Position numbers and translations under genes: made by a program. A stretch of DNA of 64,000 bases from Phocoena phocoena (taxonomy: Eukaryota > Chordata > Mammalia > Artiodactyla > Phocoenidae): contig NC_089226.1 in NCBI RefSeq assembly GCF_963924675.1, forward strand, positions 49,865,124 through 49,929,123, given 5' to 3'. Positions 1 through 12,059 of the stretch are shown piece after piece; position 1 is the first letter of the stretch; each line of letters starts with the position of its first letter. A model generated the notes under the pieces. That model was not told the DNA's origin and searched no databases. It saw only the letters and a program-made list of their open reading frames with translations.

Positions 1-174
1 GCTATGCACTATGCTATACAGTAAAAATATAAATTTAATTCAACAAATTCATCAATACAACAAACATTTATTGGGAACCCGCAATGTGACTCCAATATGC
101 CAGACACTATGCTAGATGCTGTGGAAAAAAAGATAAATAAAATCCAAATGGTACCTTCAAAGAGCTCAAAATCT

Positions 175-390
175 ATTGTTTTTGTTTTTGTTTCTTTGCG
201 GTATGCGGGCCTCTCACTGTTGTGGCCTGTCCCGTTGCGGAGCACAGGCTCCGGACGCGCAGGCTCAGCGGCCATGGCTCACGGGCCCAGCCACTCCGCG
301 GCATGTGGGATCCTCCCGGACTGGGGCATGAACCTGTGTCCCCTGCATCGGCAGGTGGCCTCTCAACCACTGCGCCACCAGGGAGGCCCC
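175..390 (-). mobile_element. CHR-type SINE with perfect TSD
   Basis: tRNA-derived SINE on the minus strand with poly(A) reading as poly(T)-rich at its left edge. Perfect 16-bp TSD AAAGAGCTCAAAATCT at 159-174 and 391-406. Confidence 0.95.
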
Positions 391-415
391 AAAGAGCTCA
401 AAATCTAACAGAGAG

Positions 416-550
416 GGACTGCCCTGGTGGTCCAGTGGTTAAGACTCCGCGCTCCCAATTCAGGGGGCCTGGGTTCGATCCCTGGTCAGGGAACTATATC
501 CCGCATGCTGCACCTAAGACCCGGCACAGACAAATAAATAAAAAATAAAT
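416..550 (+). mobile_element. Short CHR-related SINE
   Basis: Head GGGACTGCCCTGGTGG, B-box-like GGTTCGATCCC, AT-rich tail of AAATA repeats. Inserted just beyond the TSD of the preceding SINE. Confidence 0.9.
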
Positions 551-2109
551 AAATATTTTTTTAAAAAAGAATGTTAAAAAATATCTAACAGAGAATGCAA
601 TTCAATGTGATAAATACAATTTTTTAAATGTGTATAAAATTGAGGGAAAAGTTGCTAGTTGGAGGATACTGAGGGGGGGAAACACAGAAGGCCCTGCCAA
701 GTGGGTGCTACCTGACCTGGATTTCAACAAGCTAACCACTGGGAAGAGGTGAGACCAGCCAGATGAAACAGCATGTACACAGTCTATGATAATATGAAAT
801 AGTGGACTAGTTTGGGAAATGACAGTAGTCACCAGTACTGCAACATGAAACAAGTCTGATGGGAGATGAGGTTGGAGAGGTAAGCCTACCGTATTAAATA
901 GCTTAAACTTCATCCTACAGGGTATAGAGAGTCACTACAGGGACTTAAGGAAGGTTTTAAGTAATAGCAGATTTTTGTTTTAGAGCAATAATTTTGTATG
1001 CCCGTTATGAACTAGAAGTAGACAAGAGAGGAAAGGAGGAAATCAAGTAGCTCTAAGGCAGTGGCTATGAAGGTGTAGAGGACAAATCTGAGACAAAGAC
1101 AGAACAGAATCAACTGACTTAGGGATCAGTTCTCACTACATCAATGTGCATCATGAAGCACTTGACCTAGACAAATGCTGATACTGTGTTTTGCTTCTGT
1201 AAAATCCTGAGACAACTCAATATGATGCAAAGGACATTAGCCTGGAAAACTAAGAAAGGGAGGGAAAAGAATAACAGTTTAGTTTTAGACCAACTAAATT
1301 TAAGATGCCAGTCAGATATGCATGAGCTGTTGATAAGCGCCGGATGCAGAAACCAGAATTCAAATTCTGGAGAGAAAGCGAATCAATGAATTATTATGTA
1401 GAAGTGATTAAGCCAAGGAAGTCTAAAAATGGCCTGGAGAGAGAGTGTAAAGTTGAAGAGAGACACCCATTGGCAAGAGCATAAAGAAAACCACTAATTT
1501 TAGAGAAGGCAGGGTAGGTTAATCAGAGAAGCTGAAAAGATCCCAGGAAAGAGATGAAATAAATGGTATAGCAACAAGTCCTATCTTATTTCAAATATGG
1601 CAGAGTAAAATCAGTATTTCCTCCTCTCTTCAAAATCATTTAAAAAATTAAAAAAAGAGCAAGAAAACCCCATCTTTGATGAAGCTAGGAGATATCTGAA
1701 ACCACAAAACAGATGGGAAAGCTGCCAAAGTACAGATCAAACAGGAATGTGGGAGCAAACACCAGAGAAAATCCCCACACAGGGCTGCAAGCACAGAAAA
1801 ACCCGTCAAGGCACATTTCTCCCAGGTGAGAGGAAGCCACTAAAAGGCCAAAGCAAAAACCCCTACAGTTCAAGTGGGGCACACAAACTGGTGGAGAGAG
1901 ATTCTTTGGACCAGATTTGGTTCCAAAAAGCCGAAAAGCCCAAACAAAGAAATCACACAGAGAAGCTATATTCATGGAAAGCAGACTCTGTGTGGCAGGG
2001 AAAAAAGAGTTGCATAGTGAATAGACCTACTGCAGCCTACAGACTGGAGAAATGTAATAGCTAAAATAAACTCCCCACACACAACCATGAATTGTGAGAA
2101 AAATTCCAG

Positions 2110-2470
2110 TTGGCTTTGCACACAGCCCAAGAATAAGAAGTTGTGCATACAAATGAACTTATCTATGAAACACAAACAGACTCACAGACATAGAGAACAG
2201 ACTTGTGGTTGCCAAGGGGGAGGCGGGTGGGAGAAGGTGGATTGGGAGTTTGGGATTAGCAGATGCAAACTATTATATACAGAATGGATAAACAACAAGG
2301 TCCTACTGTACAGCACAGGGAACTATATTCAATATCCTGTGATACACTATAATGGAAAAGAATATGAAAAATAATATATATACATACATATAACTGAATC
2401 ACTTTGCCATACAGCAGAAATTAAGACAACACTGTAAATCAACTATACTTCAATAAAATAAATTAATAAA
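2110..2470 (+). mobile_element. L1 3' end fragment
   Basis: 3' UTR-like text of artiodactyl L1: AACAGACTTGTGGTTGCCAA, TACTGTACAGCACAGGGAAC and terminal CTTCAATAAAATAAAT. Confidence 0.85.
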
Positions 2471-2479
2471 AAAAAGAAG

Positions 2480-2930
2480 TTGTGCATAAAAATATTCACT
2501 AAACACTGCTTGTACTAGTGAAAAACTGAAACCAATGAAATATCCATCAATCAAAAAAATCGATAAATTCTGATATTCATCTAAGAATAGACTATTACAG
2601 CATGGCTGAAAGGAATGAACTAGAGTATATATATGTAACCATGTCATTAAAATTCAAAAACACATTGTTGAACAAAAAAAGCAAGCTGCAGAATGATACA
2701 AATAATATGATGACATTTATATAAACATGTCCTTTAAAACAGTGATATAATCATATGTAACAACAGCATAAAACATATATGGTAATAATAAACATCAAAT
2801 TCAGGGTAATAGTTATCTCTGGAGTTGGAAGGAGAGAAATGACACCTGGGAGGGGTGCTCAGGGACTTCAAATGTATCTGTGATACTCCATTTCTTTTCC
2901 AAAAATCTGAAGCAACTACAGCAAAAATAT
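2480..2930 (+). mobile_element. Old L1 3' end fragment
   Basis: Diverged L1 text (AATATCCATCAATC, GGCTGAAAGGAATGAACTAG) followed by L1M-like 3' UTR. Confidence 0.6.
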
Positions 2931-2939
2931 TAGGATTTG

Positions 2940-3300
2940 ATACAGCCAGGTATGCATTACGTTATCCTCTGCAAGTTACCCTGTATGCTTGCCTTAGGAA
3001 CCCAGCCGCCACCCTGTGAGGAAGCACAGACTAACCCACATGTGGGGACCTCACAAAAAGACCCCCGTGGAGAGGGATCAAGGGGCGCAGCCTACAACCA
3101 GCATCTACTACCAAATGGCTGCGTGAACAAGACTTCAGAAGATTCCAGCCCTGGCTTTTAAATCTTCTAGGTGGAGCCCCAAACATCATGGAGTAGAGAC
3201 AAGCTGTCCCTGAAATCCAAATTCCTGGTTCACTCCTGAGCATAAATAAATGGTTATTTTATACCACCAAGTTTTAGGATAACTTATTACTAAGGTAACC
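2940..3300 (+). mobile_element. MaLR-type (MLT1-like) LTR remnant
   Basis: The end ATAAATGGTTATTTTATACCACCAAGTTTTAGG resembles the MLT1 LTR terminus in segments (CCACCAAGTTTTAGG). Ancient, non-coding and degraded. Confidence 0.6.
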
Positions 3301-3334
3301 AGACCGCCCAAATGTTAGACTGAACTGAAAAGAA

Positions 3335-3432
3335 AAATATTTGTATATAAATGCATAACTGAATCACTCTGCTGTACAGCAGAAATTAACACAACATTGT
3401 AAATCAACTATACTTCAATAAAATAAATTTTT
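3335..3432 (+). mobile_element. L1 3' terminal fragment
   Basis: Only the last ~95 bp: GCATAACTGAATCACTCTGC to CTTCAATAAAATAAA. Confidence 0.8.
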
Positions 3433-3534
3433 TTAAAAAAAGAAAAGAAAAATATTTTCAGTGCCTAGCATAAGGCCTCAGTCCTGTTTGCTAAATTTAC
3501 AAAACTGTCAACGCGCTAAACTTACCTCAGTTTA

Positions 3535-3735
<201 letters not shown>

Positions 3736-5144
3736 TTACTTAAAATGTATTACAAAACTAAAAAAAGACTAAAGCAACGACTGAACTGAAAGTACAAAAT
3801 CACTTTGGCTTTCCAAATAATTTACTACAAAGATGTTTGTGATTAACATCTTAATCTGACTTCAATTTCAGCTCTAATATGTAAAGAGCACGGACGTTGT
3901 CACCCCCATCCATATAGGAAAAAAGCAGAACAAACAAAGTCAACAACTTTTCTTGCACTCATCAAAGAATTGAAGTCTCGGGACAAACGGCCACCCTGAA
4001 TTTGGAGAGACAGGCAAATACAGAGAAACACAGTCAAGTTCAGCTTACCTGGAGCAGAAGTCACTAGAACCATAAGCTTCTAAAAGCACTTAAATAGTAA
4101 TTTTGACAAGTTGCTGGGGACTGGGTATGTAGTAGCCTAACAGTGAGAAACTCCTCGGGGCCATAGTCTTAGGAGGTCCCCTCATTCTCATAGATTTTAC
4201 CTTCAAAACGCCACCAGGTTATCACTGTGAAAAACCAAGAAAAATCACTTCATGTCTTTGGTAAAGGGGGAGAGAGGTAACCATTTTGAAATCTGCCCAG
4301 CTATTCTCTGTAACAAAGGCCTACTCTCCAGTGAAAAAGACTTTACCAGAACCTTATCTCACACAGGCAGATATATTTTACTAATATTTTTCATATCTTT
4401 CTCGTATGTCCTACACTAAGAAAGGAATGGCAGGTCACAATTTTTACTTCATACATTCTAGCGCCTTATATTTTATAATATAATGTTCCAAACATCAAGA
4501 CTGGATTGTCAGCCTTACTGTACCGTGAAATATTTTAATGTGCATTGTGAACCAGAAGTAATAAAAGTATCTAAGCACAAACAGACAGTTGTTGGAGAAG
4601 GAAGAAGTAAATAGTTCAATCAAAGCATTTCCTAAACCAAACAAACAGGCACAATTCCTGAACTCAAATTGTTTTGAAAAGAACTCACCAACACCTCTGG
4701 CAGATAATCTATGCAGCCTTGTATTACTATTTATCTATGTATATGTCCTCTCTCCACAATTAGCATGTTAATTTCTTGACAGCTGAAATCATTTCTTATA
4801 CCAACCCTTAGCAAAATGCTATGCATTTTACTCAAAAGTCCTTTGAGCATGTACCATATGCCAGGTGCTATAACACAATGAATAGACATGGATTTAAGAC
4901 ATTTCTTTCCACTGACACTTTAAAATCTATTGGGATAAATTCGATGAAATCGAAAACCTGACAGTAACATCTTAAGAGATTACAGGTAAAATAAAGGAGG
5001 AGGAAACACTCGAGCAAGTCTTTGAAGAACAATTAAGATCTATGCATACGGGAAAGAGAGTAAGGAAGCACCCCGAGAAAACCAAACCACTTGGTAAATG
5101 TTTAATGATGCTAATCCCCTAGGTCAGACCTTCATTACTCTCCC

Positions 5145-5271
5145 TTATGTTTGTTTTTTTATATTTTGGCCATGCCGTAAGGCATGTGGGGTCTTAGCTC
5201 CTCGACCAGGGATCGAACCCGTGCCCCATGCAGTGGAAGCATGGAGTCTTAACCACTGGACCTCCAGGGCC
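5145..5271 (-). mobile_element. Short CHR-related SINE
   Basis: Minus-strand short form with GGGATCGAACCC (B box complement). TSD-like TTCATTACTCTCC and TTCCATTATTCTCC flank it. Confidence 0.9.
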
Positions 5272-6429
5272 TTCCATTATTCTCCTTTAAACAAGTACTG
5301 CAAATGACGTTCTACCCACTCTAATACATTTTATACAGGGACGCTTTAATCCATCGTATACAAGGACACTATTCTGATCACTTCATTCCTCCACTCTGAA
5401 CTGCTTCTGGTTATCCGCTGCTAGTCTAGAGAACCAAATCCAAGCCCTCAGTATGACAGTCTATGCCCTCCCATAATTTGGCTCCATCTAATTTGACAGC
5501 CTTTTTTCTCACCACATTCCATTCCAATTTATTCATTCATCCACCCATCTATCCACTCAACATTAATCTGGTATCTACCATAAGGATAAAAAGAAAAAGA
5601 AGACATGATCTCTATCCTCAAGGGACTCACAGAGATACACAAACACAATTACAAAACAATGTAGTAAGAGCAATGACAGAAATATTCATAAGAAGTTATG
5701 AAAGCACAGAAGACTTCTAACTTTGCTAGGGTAGGTGGGAAGGAGAGCAGAAAAAGATTCCTAGAGAAGGTAACACCTAAGATGAATCTTCAAGGATTAG
5801 CAGGAATTTGCCAGGTGAAATGGATGTGGGGAAAGGCATCCTGGACAGGTCAAGAAACTATAAAAATACCCACCCTATTGTTGAAGCATAAAGTGGAAGG
5901 AAAAGAGGCTAGAATTAGACAAGAGGCAAGCTGTGCTGGAACTTGCTGAACTTGAGCAGAGGGATTTTAAGCAGAAGAATAAGAATGATCAGATTTGTAA
6001 TGCTTTGTATATGGCTGGCTGCAGTAAGGCAAATTCATTGAGCAAAGGGCAAGAGTATAGACTCAAGGAGACCATGTAGGAAGATATCTACAGTAGTCTA
6101 CACCAGAGAGGTTGAGACCCTCAACCAAGTGACTGGCAGTAGGAACAGAAAAGGAGACAGATTCAACATGTATTAAGGAAGCAGGATGAATTGAACTTGG
6201 ATGGATATAGTGGGTGAAATAAGGGAAAAGTAACGGGACAACTCCAAGGTGTCTGGCTTAGTTACATAAGTGGTGTACTGCCACTGAGACAGCGAACACT
6301 AAAGGACAGAGAGGGCATATGAATACAAAATTATATTCTGAATGTGTTGGTCTTGAGGTGCCCATGGAAGAGTTCCAGAAAGGAGTTGTACATATGAGTC
6401 TGCAGCTCCAGTGAGAGGCCTGGAGTTGA

Positions 6430-6665
6430 GTTCTCAGTGTTAGCTGTGTCTCAGTATTAGGCAGCTTTTTCTGATCCCCAACCTCACCCTATACTGGAGC
6501 CAACGGCTCTCTACTCTTCTTTATAGCATTCATCACACCAGTAATTACTTGCTGAGTATTCATCTTCCCCACTAGAAGGAAGGAATGTGCCTGTCTTCTT
6601 TGCTTACATATCCTTAAGACAAAGCACATAATAGGCACTCAATAAATATTTACTGGATGACTGAA
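6430..6665 (+). repeat. L2-like 3' end
   Basis: ATAATAGGCACTCAATAAATA and TTACTGGATGACTGAATGAA, typical L2 terminus. Confidence 0.7.
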
Positions 6666-6796
6666 TGAATAACAGATTCCGGGGTCGTCACTAGGGTTGA
6701 AGCCATAGTACATGACAAGGAAAAAAGCACTAATGATGGCACTATCCAAGGGAAAAAGCAACGTTTTAAAAAGAGGATAGAAGAAAATTCAGGGTA

Positions 6797-6836
6797 CATA
6801 AGTAGATAGATAGGTAGGTAGGTAGATAGATATATA
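6797..6836. repeat. Imperfect tetranucleotide microsatellite
   Basis: (TAGA)n changing to (TAGG)n and back to TAGATATA. Confidence 0.9.
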
Positions 6837-7192
6837 GAGTCAGCAGAGTGGAAGGAAGAAAATGAGATAAGTCTAACATTCTCTCCAGAGTCAAATGCTG
6901 CAGAGACGGTAGAACTTAAAAGAGTCCATACATTTTAACAAGAGTTGATGTCAGCTGGGAACGAAGTCTCAGGAATGCGCGCAGATAGAAAAATAAAAAA
7001 GGAAGTAGAGCTGAAATGAGGAAGGATGGGGGCCAGGTGAGCAGCTCTGTGACCTACTGAAAACAGGTCAATTAAGGGAAATGAGGAGTGACAGGTGAGA
7101 AAGGGAACTGCCAGAAGGGGCGAAGCTCCTGTGAGCTGAAGTGAGAAAAGGAGTGTGGCAGAGATGAGGGCCAGTGAAGTAATCTGACTCAC

Positions 7193-7250
7193 ACGGGGTC
7201 GCAGTCTCCGTGCAGAAGGTGGAGGGGCCTGAACCGGACACCCCGGGCAT
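7193..7250 (-). CDS. ANKRD42: ANKRD42 coding exon 1 (annotated-type start)
   Basis: ATG at 7250-7248 begins MPGVSGSGPSTFCTETATP, which matches the known ANKRD42 N-terminus in pattern (MPGV..SGPST...ETA.P). The exon ends CCGT|GTGAGT, a strong donor, in phase 1. ANKRD42 is an ankyrin-repeat protein; its molecular role is poorly defined. The same reading frame stays open upstream for more than 330 codons (separate entry), so the true start could be further 5'. Confidence 0.85.
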
Positions 7251-8243
7251 GGTGCGACCCCTCGGACTCCGGGGAGGAGTCGAGTCCAGGGCCCTGCTGC
7301 TGCGGCGGTCTTCGCTCGCTGTCACCCACGAGCCAGTGCAGCAGCGGCTGTCTTCCTCGTCGTCGCTAGGCCGGGGGACGCCGTCCTCCGTCGTTCTCTC
7401 CCAGGAGCCCCGGCAGCGGGAACCTTCGTCTTCGCTTTCTCTCTCCCAGAAGCAGCGGCGGCTGGCGTCTTCGCTGACGCTCACGACGGAGGAGTCGCTG
7501 GCCACGTAGCCGCGGTCTTCACTCACCCCCTCCTCCCAGGAACTGCTGAGGCTGCGGCCGCCATCCACACTTCCGCCCTCCCAAGAGCCACTGAGGCGGC
7601 GGCTGTGGTCGTCACTGCCTCTCTCCCCGGAGTCGCTGGTTCGGGGACCCCGGAGCTCCCTGACTCCCTCCCAAGTCCCACCGAGATGGAGGCCGCGGTC
7701 TTCTCTGACCGTTCCCCCGGAGTCACTAGTGGGGTGGCTTCCGACTTCACTTAAACTCACGTCGCTGCTGCGGTCTCCCCTTACTCTCTCCCAAGAGTTG
7801 CTGGGACGGTGGCCACGGTCTCCCCTGACTCTCTCCTGAGAGACACTGCGACGGTGGCCCAGGTCTTCACTGACCCTTCTTGAGTCATTGCGGGAGAAGC
7901 GGACGTCTTCACTTGCTCTTCCCGTCGGTACCCTGCAGCGGTGGTCGCTGCCTTCACGGATTCCTTCCCTGTCTTCGCTACGACTAAAGCTCTGGCCTTC
8001 GCTAACTCTTTCCCTGGATTGGTCGCCGCGATGGCCGTGCCGGCCGTTTATCCTCCACACGCGATGGCTGGTGCGGCGGCCGCCGTCTTCGGTTGCTACT
8101 CCCCGCGATTCACTGTGGCGGCGGCCGCCGTCGGCGAGTAACCTCTCCTCTAAGTCGCTTTCCAGCGTCCCGACTCCAGCCGTTGCAGCGATGGTGGAGC
8201 CGTCGCCTTGGAAATGAGTAAACTTCCGGCGTGCTGCGGTCAT
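7251..8243 (-). CDS. Open frame in phase with ANKRD42: possible N-terminal extension
   Basis: From ATG at 8243-8241 (MTAARRKFTHFQGDG) 331 codons run without a stop directly into the ANKRD42 ATG at 7250. From about residue 78 of this extension the frame is a tandem array of 15-residue Ser/Glu/Arg/Gly-rich units such as ERVRGDRGHRPSNSW and ERGSDDHSRRLSGSW. It could be translated as an extended ANKRD42 isoform, be a 5' UTR, or be promoter DNA. Two ETS-type ACTTCCGG motifs (plus-strand view) flank the upstream ATG at 8222-8229 and 8269-8276. I do not recognise a family. Its coding status is unproven. Confidence 0.4.
7272..8012 (-). repeat. 45-bp-period diverged minisatellite in CpG island
   Basis: About 16 diverged tandem units, mostly 45 bp (15 codons; a few of 42 or 48 bp), GC- and CpG-rich. 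On the plus strand units show CTCTCCCAGGAG-type and CGGTCTTCACTGAC-type motifs. Unit lengths are nearly always multiples of three, keeping the minus-strand frame open. Confidence 0.8.
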
Positions 8244-8649
8244 TTCCGCTCCCTCGCGGTCGTGCGTCACTTCCGGCTTCCCTGCAGGGTTTTTTTGTTT
8301 GTTTGTTTTTTGTTTTTTAACCCCAAAGCTTCTCCTCTAGAGATGGTGGAATGGACCGGTTTTCGATGAAGTTCCGCTCAGTCTCACATTCGGCCTGTCT
8401 AGGCCCCGCCTCTATAACGGCCTGGCATAGGTCGCGCCCGCCGTGTCTCGGCGACGCACGTGGAGACTCCAGGACTGCAGTCGACGTAGGTGACCTGCGT
8501 GTGTGCCTCGGGCCGGGCAGGGCCTTTTATCCCCGGCAAACCGAGTGTCATTTTTCAGTGCTGGTTGGAGCATTGGAGAAAATATATTCTTACCCTATCA
8601 TTTCATAAGTATGGACAAAAGACCTGATGGAGGAGTTAGCAGCTGCAGC

Positions 8650-8860
8650 GCTATCATTGTTGCGTGTTACTACTGCCAGGCTCTTTGATAATCGCTTGGT
8701 ACTAATTCTCACACTAATTTTGTAAGGTAGGTGTTATCCCCATTTTACAGGTGAGGAGATTCAAGGTATCAGTAATTTGCTAAGATCCAACAGCAGGTAA
8801 GTTGTGAAGCCAGTATAAAAACAGGTCATCAGTCAAAAGACTGCACCAGGTCTCCTGACT
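8650..8860 (-). repeat. MIR/L2 fragment
   Basis: GTTATCCCCATTTTACAGGTGAGG is the MIR core in reverse. Confidence 0.8.
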
Positions 8861-9194
8861 CCAAGGTTCCTTTCACTGTAAAATGTTTACTTTCAACATT
8901 TTGGCCCAGATCTTTTTCTGCAAGCCTACTGCATAACGTGTATTCTTCCATTCATATTTATAGCAAATATATGGGTCAGGTCTTGTGCTAGCAGCTGAAA
9001 ACACAGAAATTAGAATTCTCTGCCCTCCAAGGGCATCACCCACCTTGATTCTCCTTTTACCCTGTTTTTTCCTATCCTTTTGCCACAGGTTTTGTTTAGT
9101 GAACACAGCTGGCAAATTCCCCCGACCCTACCTTTCCTCTCTTGAAATACAGTAAATGCCTTTCTTTAACTTCCATGGCCTCTTGTAACATTAA

Positions 9195-9380
9195 TAACTT
9201 CCATTTGTTGAGTTCTTATGATGAATCTGGCACTGTACTAAGCGCTTTATATTAGTTTTTCTGTTTAATCCTTCACCTAACCTACAAGGATAGTATTACT
9301 GTTCCTTTCTACAGTTAGAGAAGTACAGCACCAAAGTTAATTGCCTGAGGGTACACAGCTAGTAAGTATTAAGTCCTTGC
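9195..9380 (-). repeat. MIR fragment
   Basis: TGGCACTGTACTAAGCGCTT and GGTACACAGCTAGTAAG, reverse MIR. Confidence 0.8.
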
Positions 9381-9419
9381 ATTAGGTTTCCAACCTAGAT
9401 CTTTGATTTTGCTGTGCAT

Positions 9420-9600
9420 ACTCCTCGAAATCTCTGAATTCCCACAGCCTTTATTAGACCACTTATCATACTGTATTACAATTACCTGCTTAACAGTTGG
9501 TTCTCACCCCTACCCCCCAGGGACTCTGACCTTCTGGAAGGTGGAAACTGTATCATTATTCATCATGGCATTCCTAACATTTAGAATACTTAGTTGAAGG
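9420..9600 (+). repeat. L2-like fragment
   Basis: GACCTTCTGGAAGGTGGAAA resembles the L2 3' region. Confidence 0.55.
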
Positions 9601-9691
9601 GAAGGAATTACTAACTGTTGTGTGGGTAAGTGGGTTGATGGTTGGTTGATTGTCTGGTGGATGAACTGATAGATTGAAAGTAAAATTTTTC

Positions 9692-9813
9692 AGGGACTTT
9701 GCTGGTGGCCCAATGGTTAAGACTCTGCACTTCCACTGCAGGGGGCATGGGTTTGATCCCTGGTCGGGGAACTGAGATGCTGCATGCTGCTTGGCGTGGC
9801 CAAAAGAAAAGTA
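9692..9813 (+). mobile_element. Short CHR-related SINE
   Basis: Head GGGACTTTGCTGGTGG and GGTTTGATCCC; flanked by near-identical GAAAGTAAAATT and GAAAAGTAAAATT. Confidence 0.9.
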
Positions 9814-9924
9814 AGAAAAGTAAAATTGATCAGTTGGAAAGGAATTTGGAATTAGTCAGCCCAATGCCCTAAGTTTTGGAAATGGGGCAACAGAGGCCTA
9901 TTGTCTTACCAGACATCTATTGAG

Positions 9925-10080
9925 TTATTAATATGGGCCAGTTTTTATGCTAAATGATTTGCAAATAGTCTTAATCTGTATTATTATTTCTGTTTTTACA
10001 GGTGAAGAAATCAAGATTTGGCCAAGATCCCATAACTAGGTGGTGGGGAGTTGGAACCCACTATGACTGAACTCCAAATT
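9925..10080 (-). repeat. MIR fragment
   Basis: TTTTTACAGGTGAAGAAATC with flanking reverse-MIR text. Confidence 0.65.
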
Positions 10081-10506
10081 AATACAATGTTTGTAGCCAC
10101 TTATATAATAATGGTAAAGGCATTACTTTTTTGCTCTGTTGTATGGATAAACACACTGAGGCTGAGGGAATAAGGCAGCACACTCTTAAAGGATACACAC
10201 TTGGTGGAAAGGATCAGAAAAGGAAACAGAAACATAGAGAAGCAGAAAAAGTAAAATCTCCCTCCCAAAATAAACTTGAAAGGAATTAAAAATAAAAGCA
10301 GAAGTTAAAGAAATAGAAAATAAAATTGATCATAATAGTAGCTGATGTTCAAAAAGAACAATAAACAGACAGCAACTCTGAGGAAGAAGAAGAGAGAAAA
10401 CAATATCAGAAGCAAAGGGAACACATTACAGATATTAGGGACTTTGAAAACAAGTGAATTATTTAGTGTAACCGTATAATCTTGAAAATTGACTTGGACA
10501 TTTTGG

Positions 10507-10710
10507 TTTTGTTTTTTTGCGGTACGCGGGCCTCTCACTGTCGTGGCCTCTCCCGTTGCGGAGCACAGGCTCCGGACGCGCAGGCTCAGCGGCCATGGCT
10601 CACAGGCCCAGCCACTCTGTGGCATGTGGGATCCTCCCGGACCGGGACACGAACCCGCGTCCCCTGCATTGGCAGGCGGACTCTCAACCACTGCGCCACC
10701 AGGGAAGCCC
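10507..10710 (-). mobile_element. CHR-type SINE
   Basis: Full-length about 200-bp form; TSD GACTTGGACA at 10491-10500 and 10712-10721. Confidence 0.95.
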
Positions 10711-10805
10711 AGACTTGGACAATTTTTTAGGAAAATATAAATTTTTTAAAAATTGGCTGAAGAGTTAGAAAACGTTAATAAACTGATAATTATAAAAGAA
10801 TGCCT

Positions 10806-11160
10806 GGGCTTCCCTGATGGTGCAGTGGTTAAGAATCTGCCTACCGGGCTTCCCTGGTGGCACAGTGGTTGAGAGTCCACCTGCCAATGCAGGGGACACG
10901 GGTTTGAGCCCTGGGCCACGATGATCCCACATGCCGTGGAGCAACTAAGCCCGTGCATCACAACTACTGATCCTGTGCTCTAGAGCCCGTGGGCCACAAC
11001 TACTGATACAGCCCGTGCTCCGCAATGAGAGAAGCCACAATGAGAAGCTCGTGCACCACAACGAAAAGTAGCCCCCACTCGCCGCAACTAGAGAAAGCCC
11101 GTGAGCAGCAACAAAGACCCAATGCAGCCAAAAATAAATAAATAAAAATTTTTAAAAAAA
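10806..11160 (+). mobile_element. SINE with duplicated 5' head
   Basis: A 41-nt SINE head (10806-10846) is followed directly by a complete long-form SINE (10847 onward, ending in AAATA repeats). Flanking AAAGAAT motifs (about 10796 and 11174) suggest one insertion unit. Confidence 0.85.
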
Positions 11161-12059
11161 TTCAATTGAAAAAAAAGAATTATATGGGCCAATAGCGATT
11201 AAGAGGCTAAGAAAAGCACACTGGTTTTGGCAAGGAGTCATTGATAATATTCAAGAGAGCAATTTTAATGAAATAGGCAAGATGTAAAAACCAGATTGCA
11301 CGGGATTTCAAGGTAAGTGAGGGACTGACTATGAAGGAAGTTTCTCAAGTGAAACAGGTTTCAGAACACACTGAAGTGGGCATCTCAGCATTCCAGAGAC
11401 TCAAAACCCTTTTAAGTAGGAAGCTTACGGTTACAATGAGTAAAATTGGCTAGTCCTCCATCTCTACCTCAGTTTTTCCAAAGTGGGGTGATAAGGCAGG
11501 TTGTTCCTCTAATCCCCTGTAAACCAGCTCTTTCCATCTAGTTCTAGAGGAGGGAGTAGGACCAACTCCAGGACAAGAATTAAGTGGATTTTGGTAACCG
11601 TCTCTACCCTTTTCTGCCTATAGACCCTCTTACTTCCCAAGCATTCTTTCCCTTTGGTGCTCACCTCTAATCCCTCACTGGGGCACCCCATGGGTGCATT
11701 TTTGCTCTCTTTAACTTGCTCTTCCCCACCTGCCCAACAAAGTGTTCATTATTTCAGAGAGCTGACCCCATATAGGAGTAGGAGGGCACTTCCTACTCCT
11801 ACAGGAGAAGTTCAGGCCTTTTTTGACACTAGTCTGATTTTCCATTTCTACCTCCAGATTACCTCTTTAGTCAGCTAAACCTTTCCATTTGTAGACATGC
11901 TTAGATGCCTTATATCTTCCTGAATGTTTTGTATAAACCCCTCGAAGCATTCGTTAGATGTTAAATAGGCTGTAAAGAAAGACAGCCAGGAAAATATAAC
12001 TAGAATCTAAAATTGTTTATTTTAGGTTAAACTATTCTGTGAGAATCTAAGTTTTTTTC

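Larger units (their letters stand above)
7200..8550. promoter_or_regulatory. ANKRD42: CpG island / promoter region of ANKRD42
   Basis: CpG-dense segment around the ANKRD42 first exon extending upstream to about 8550. ETS-type CCGGAAGT sites (minus strand) at 8229-8222 and 8276-8269 are typical of CpG-island promoters. No TATA box seen. Limits judged by eye. Confidence 0.7.

Noticed and set aside
175..390. Recurrent 60-110-codon frames with [19 protein letters not shown] or similar text
   Set aside because: All are translations of CHR SINEs on one or the other strand, here and at some 20 other sites.
7210..7509. Plus-strand 99-codon Ser/Leu-rich frame
   Set aside because: It is the complement of the 45-bp repeat array; no independent evidence.
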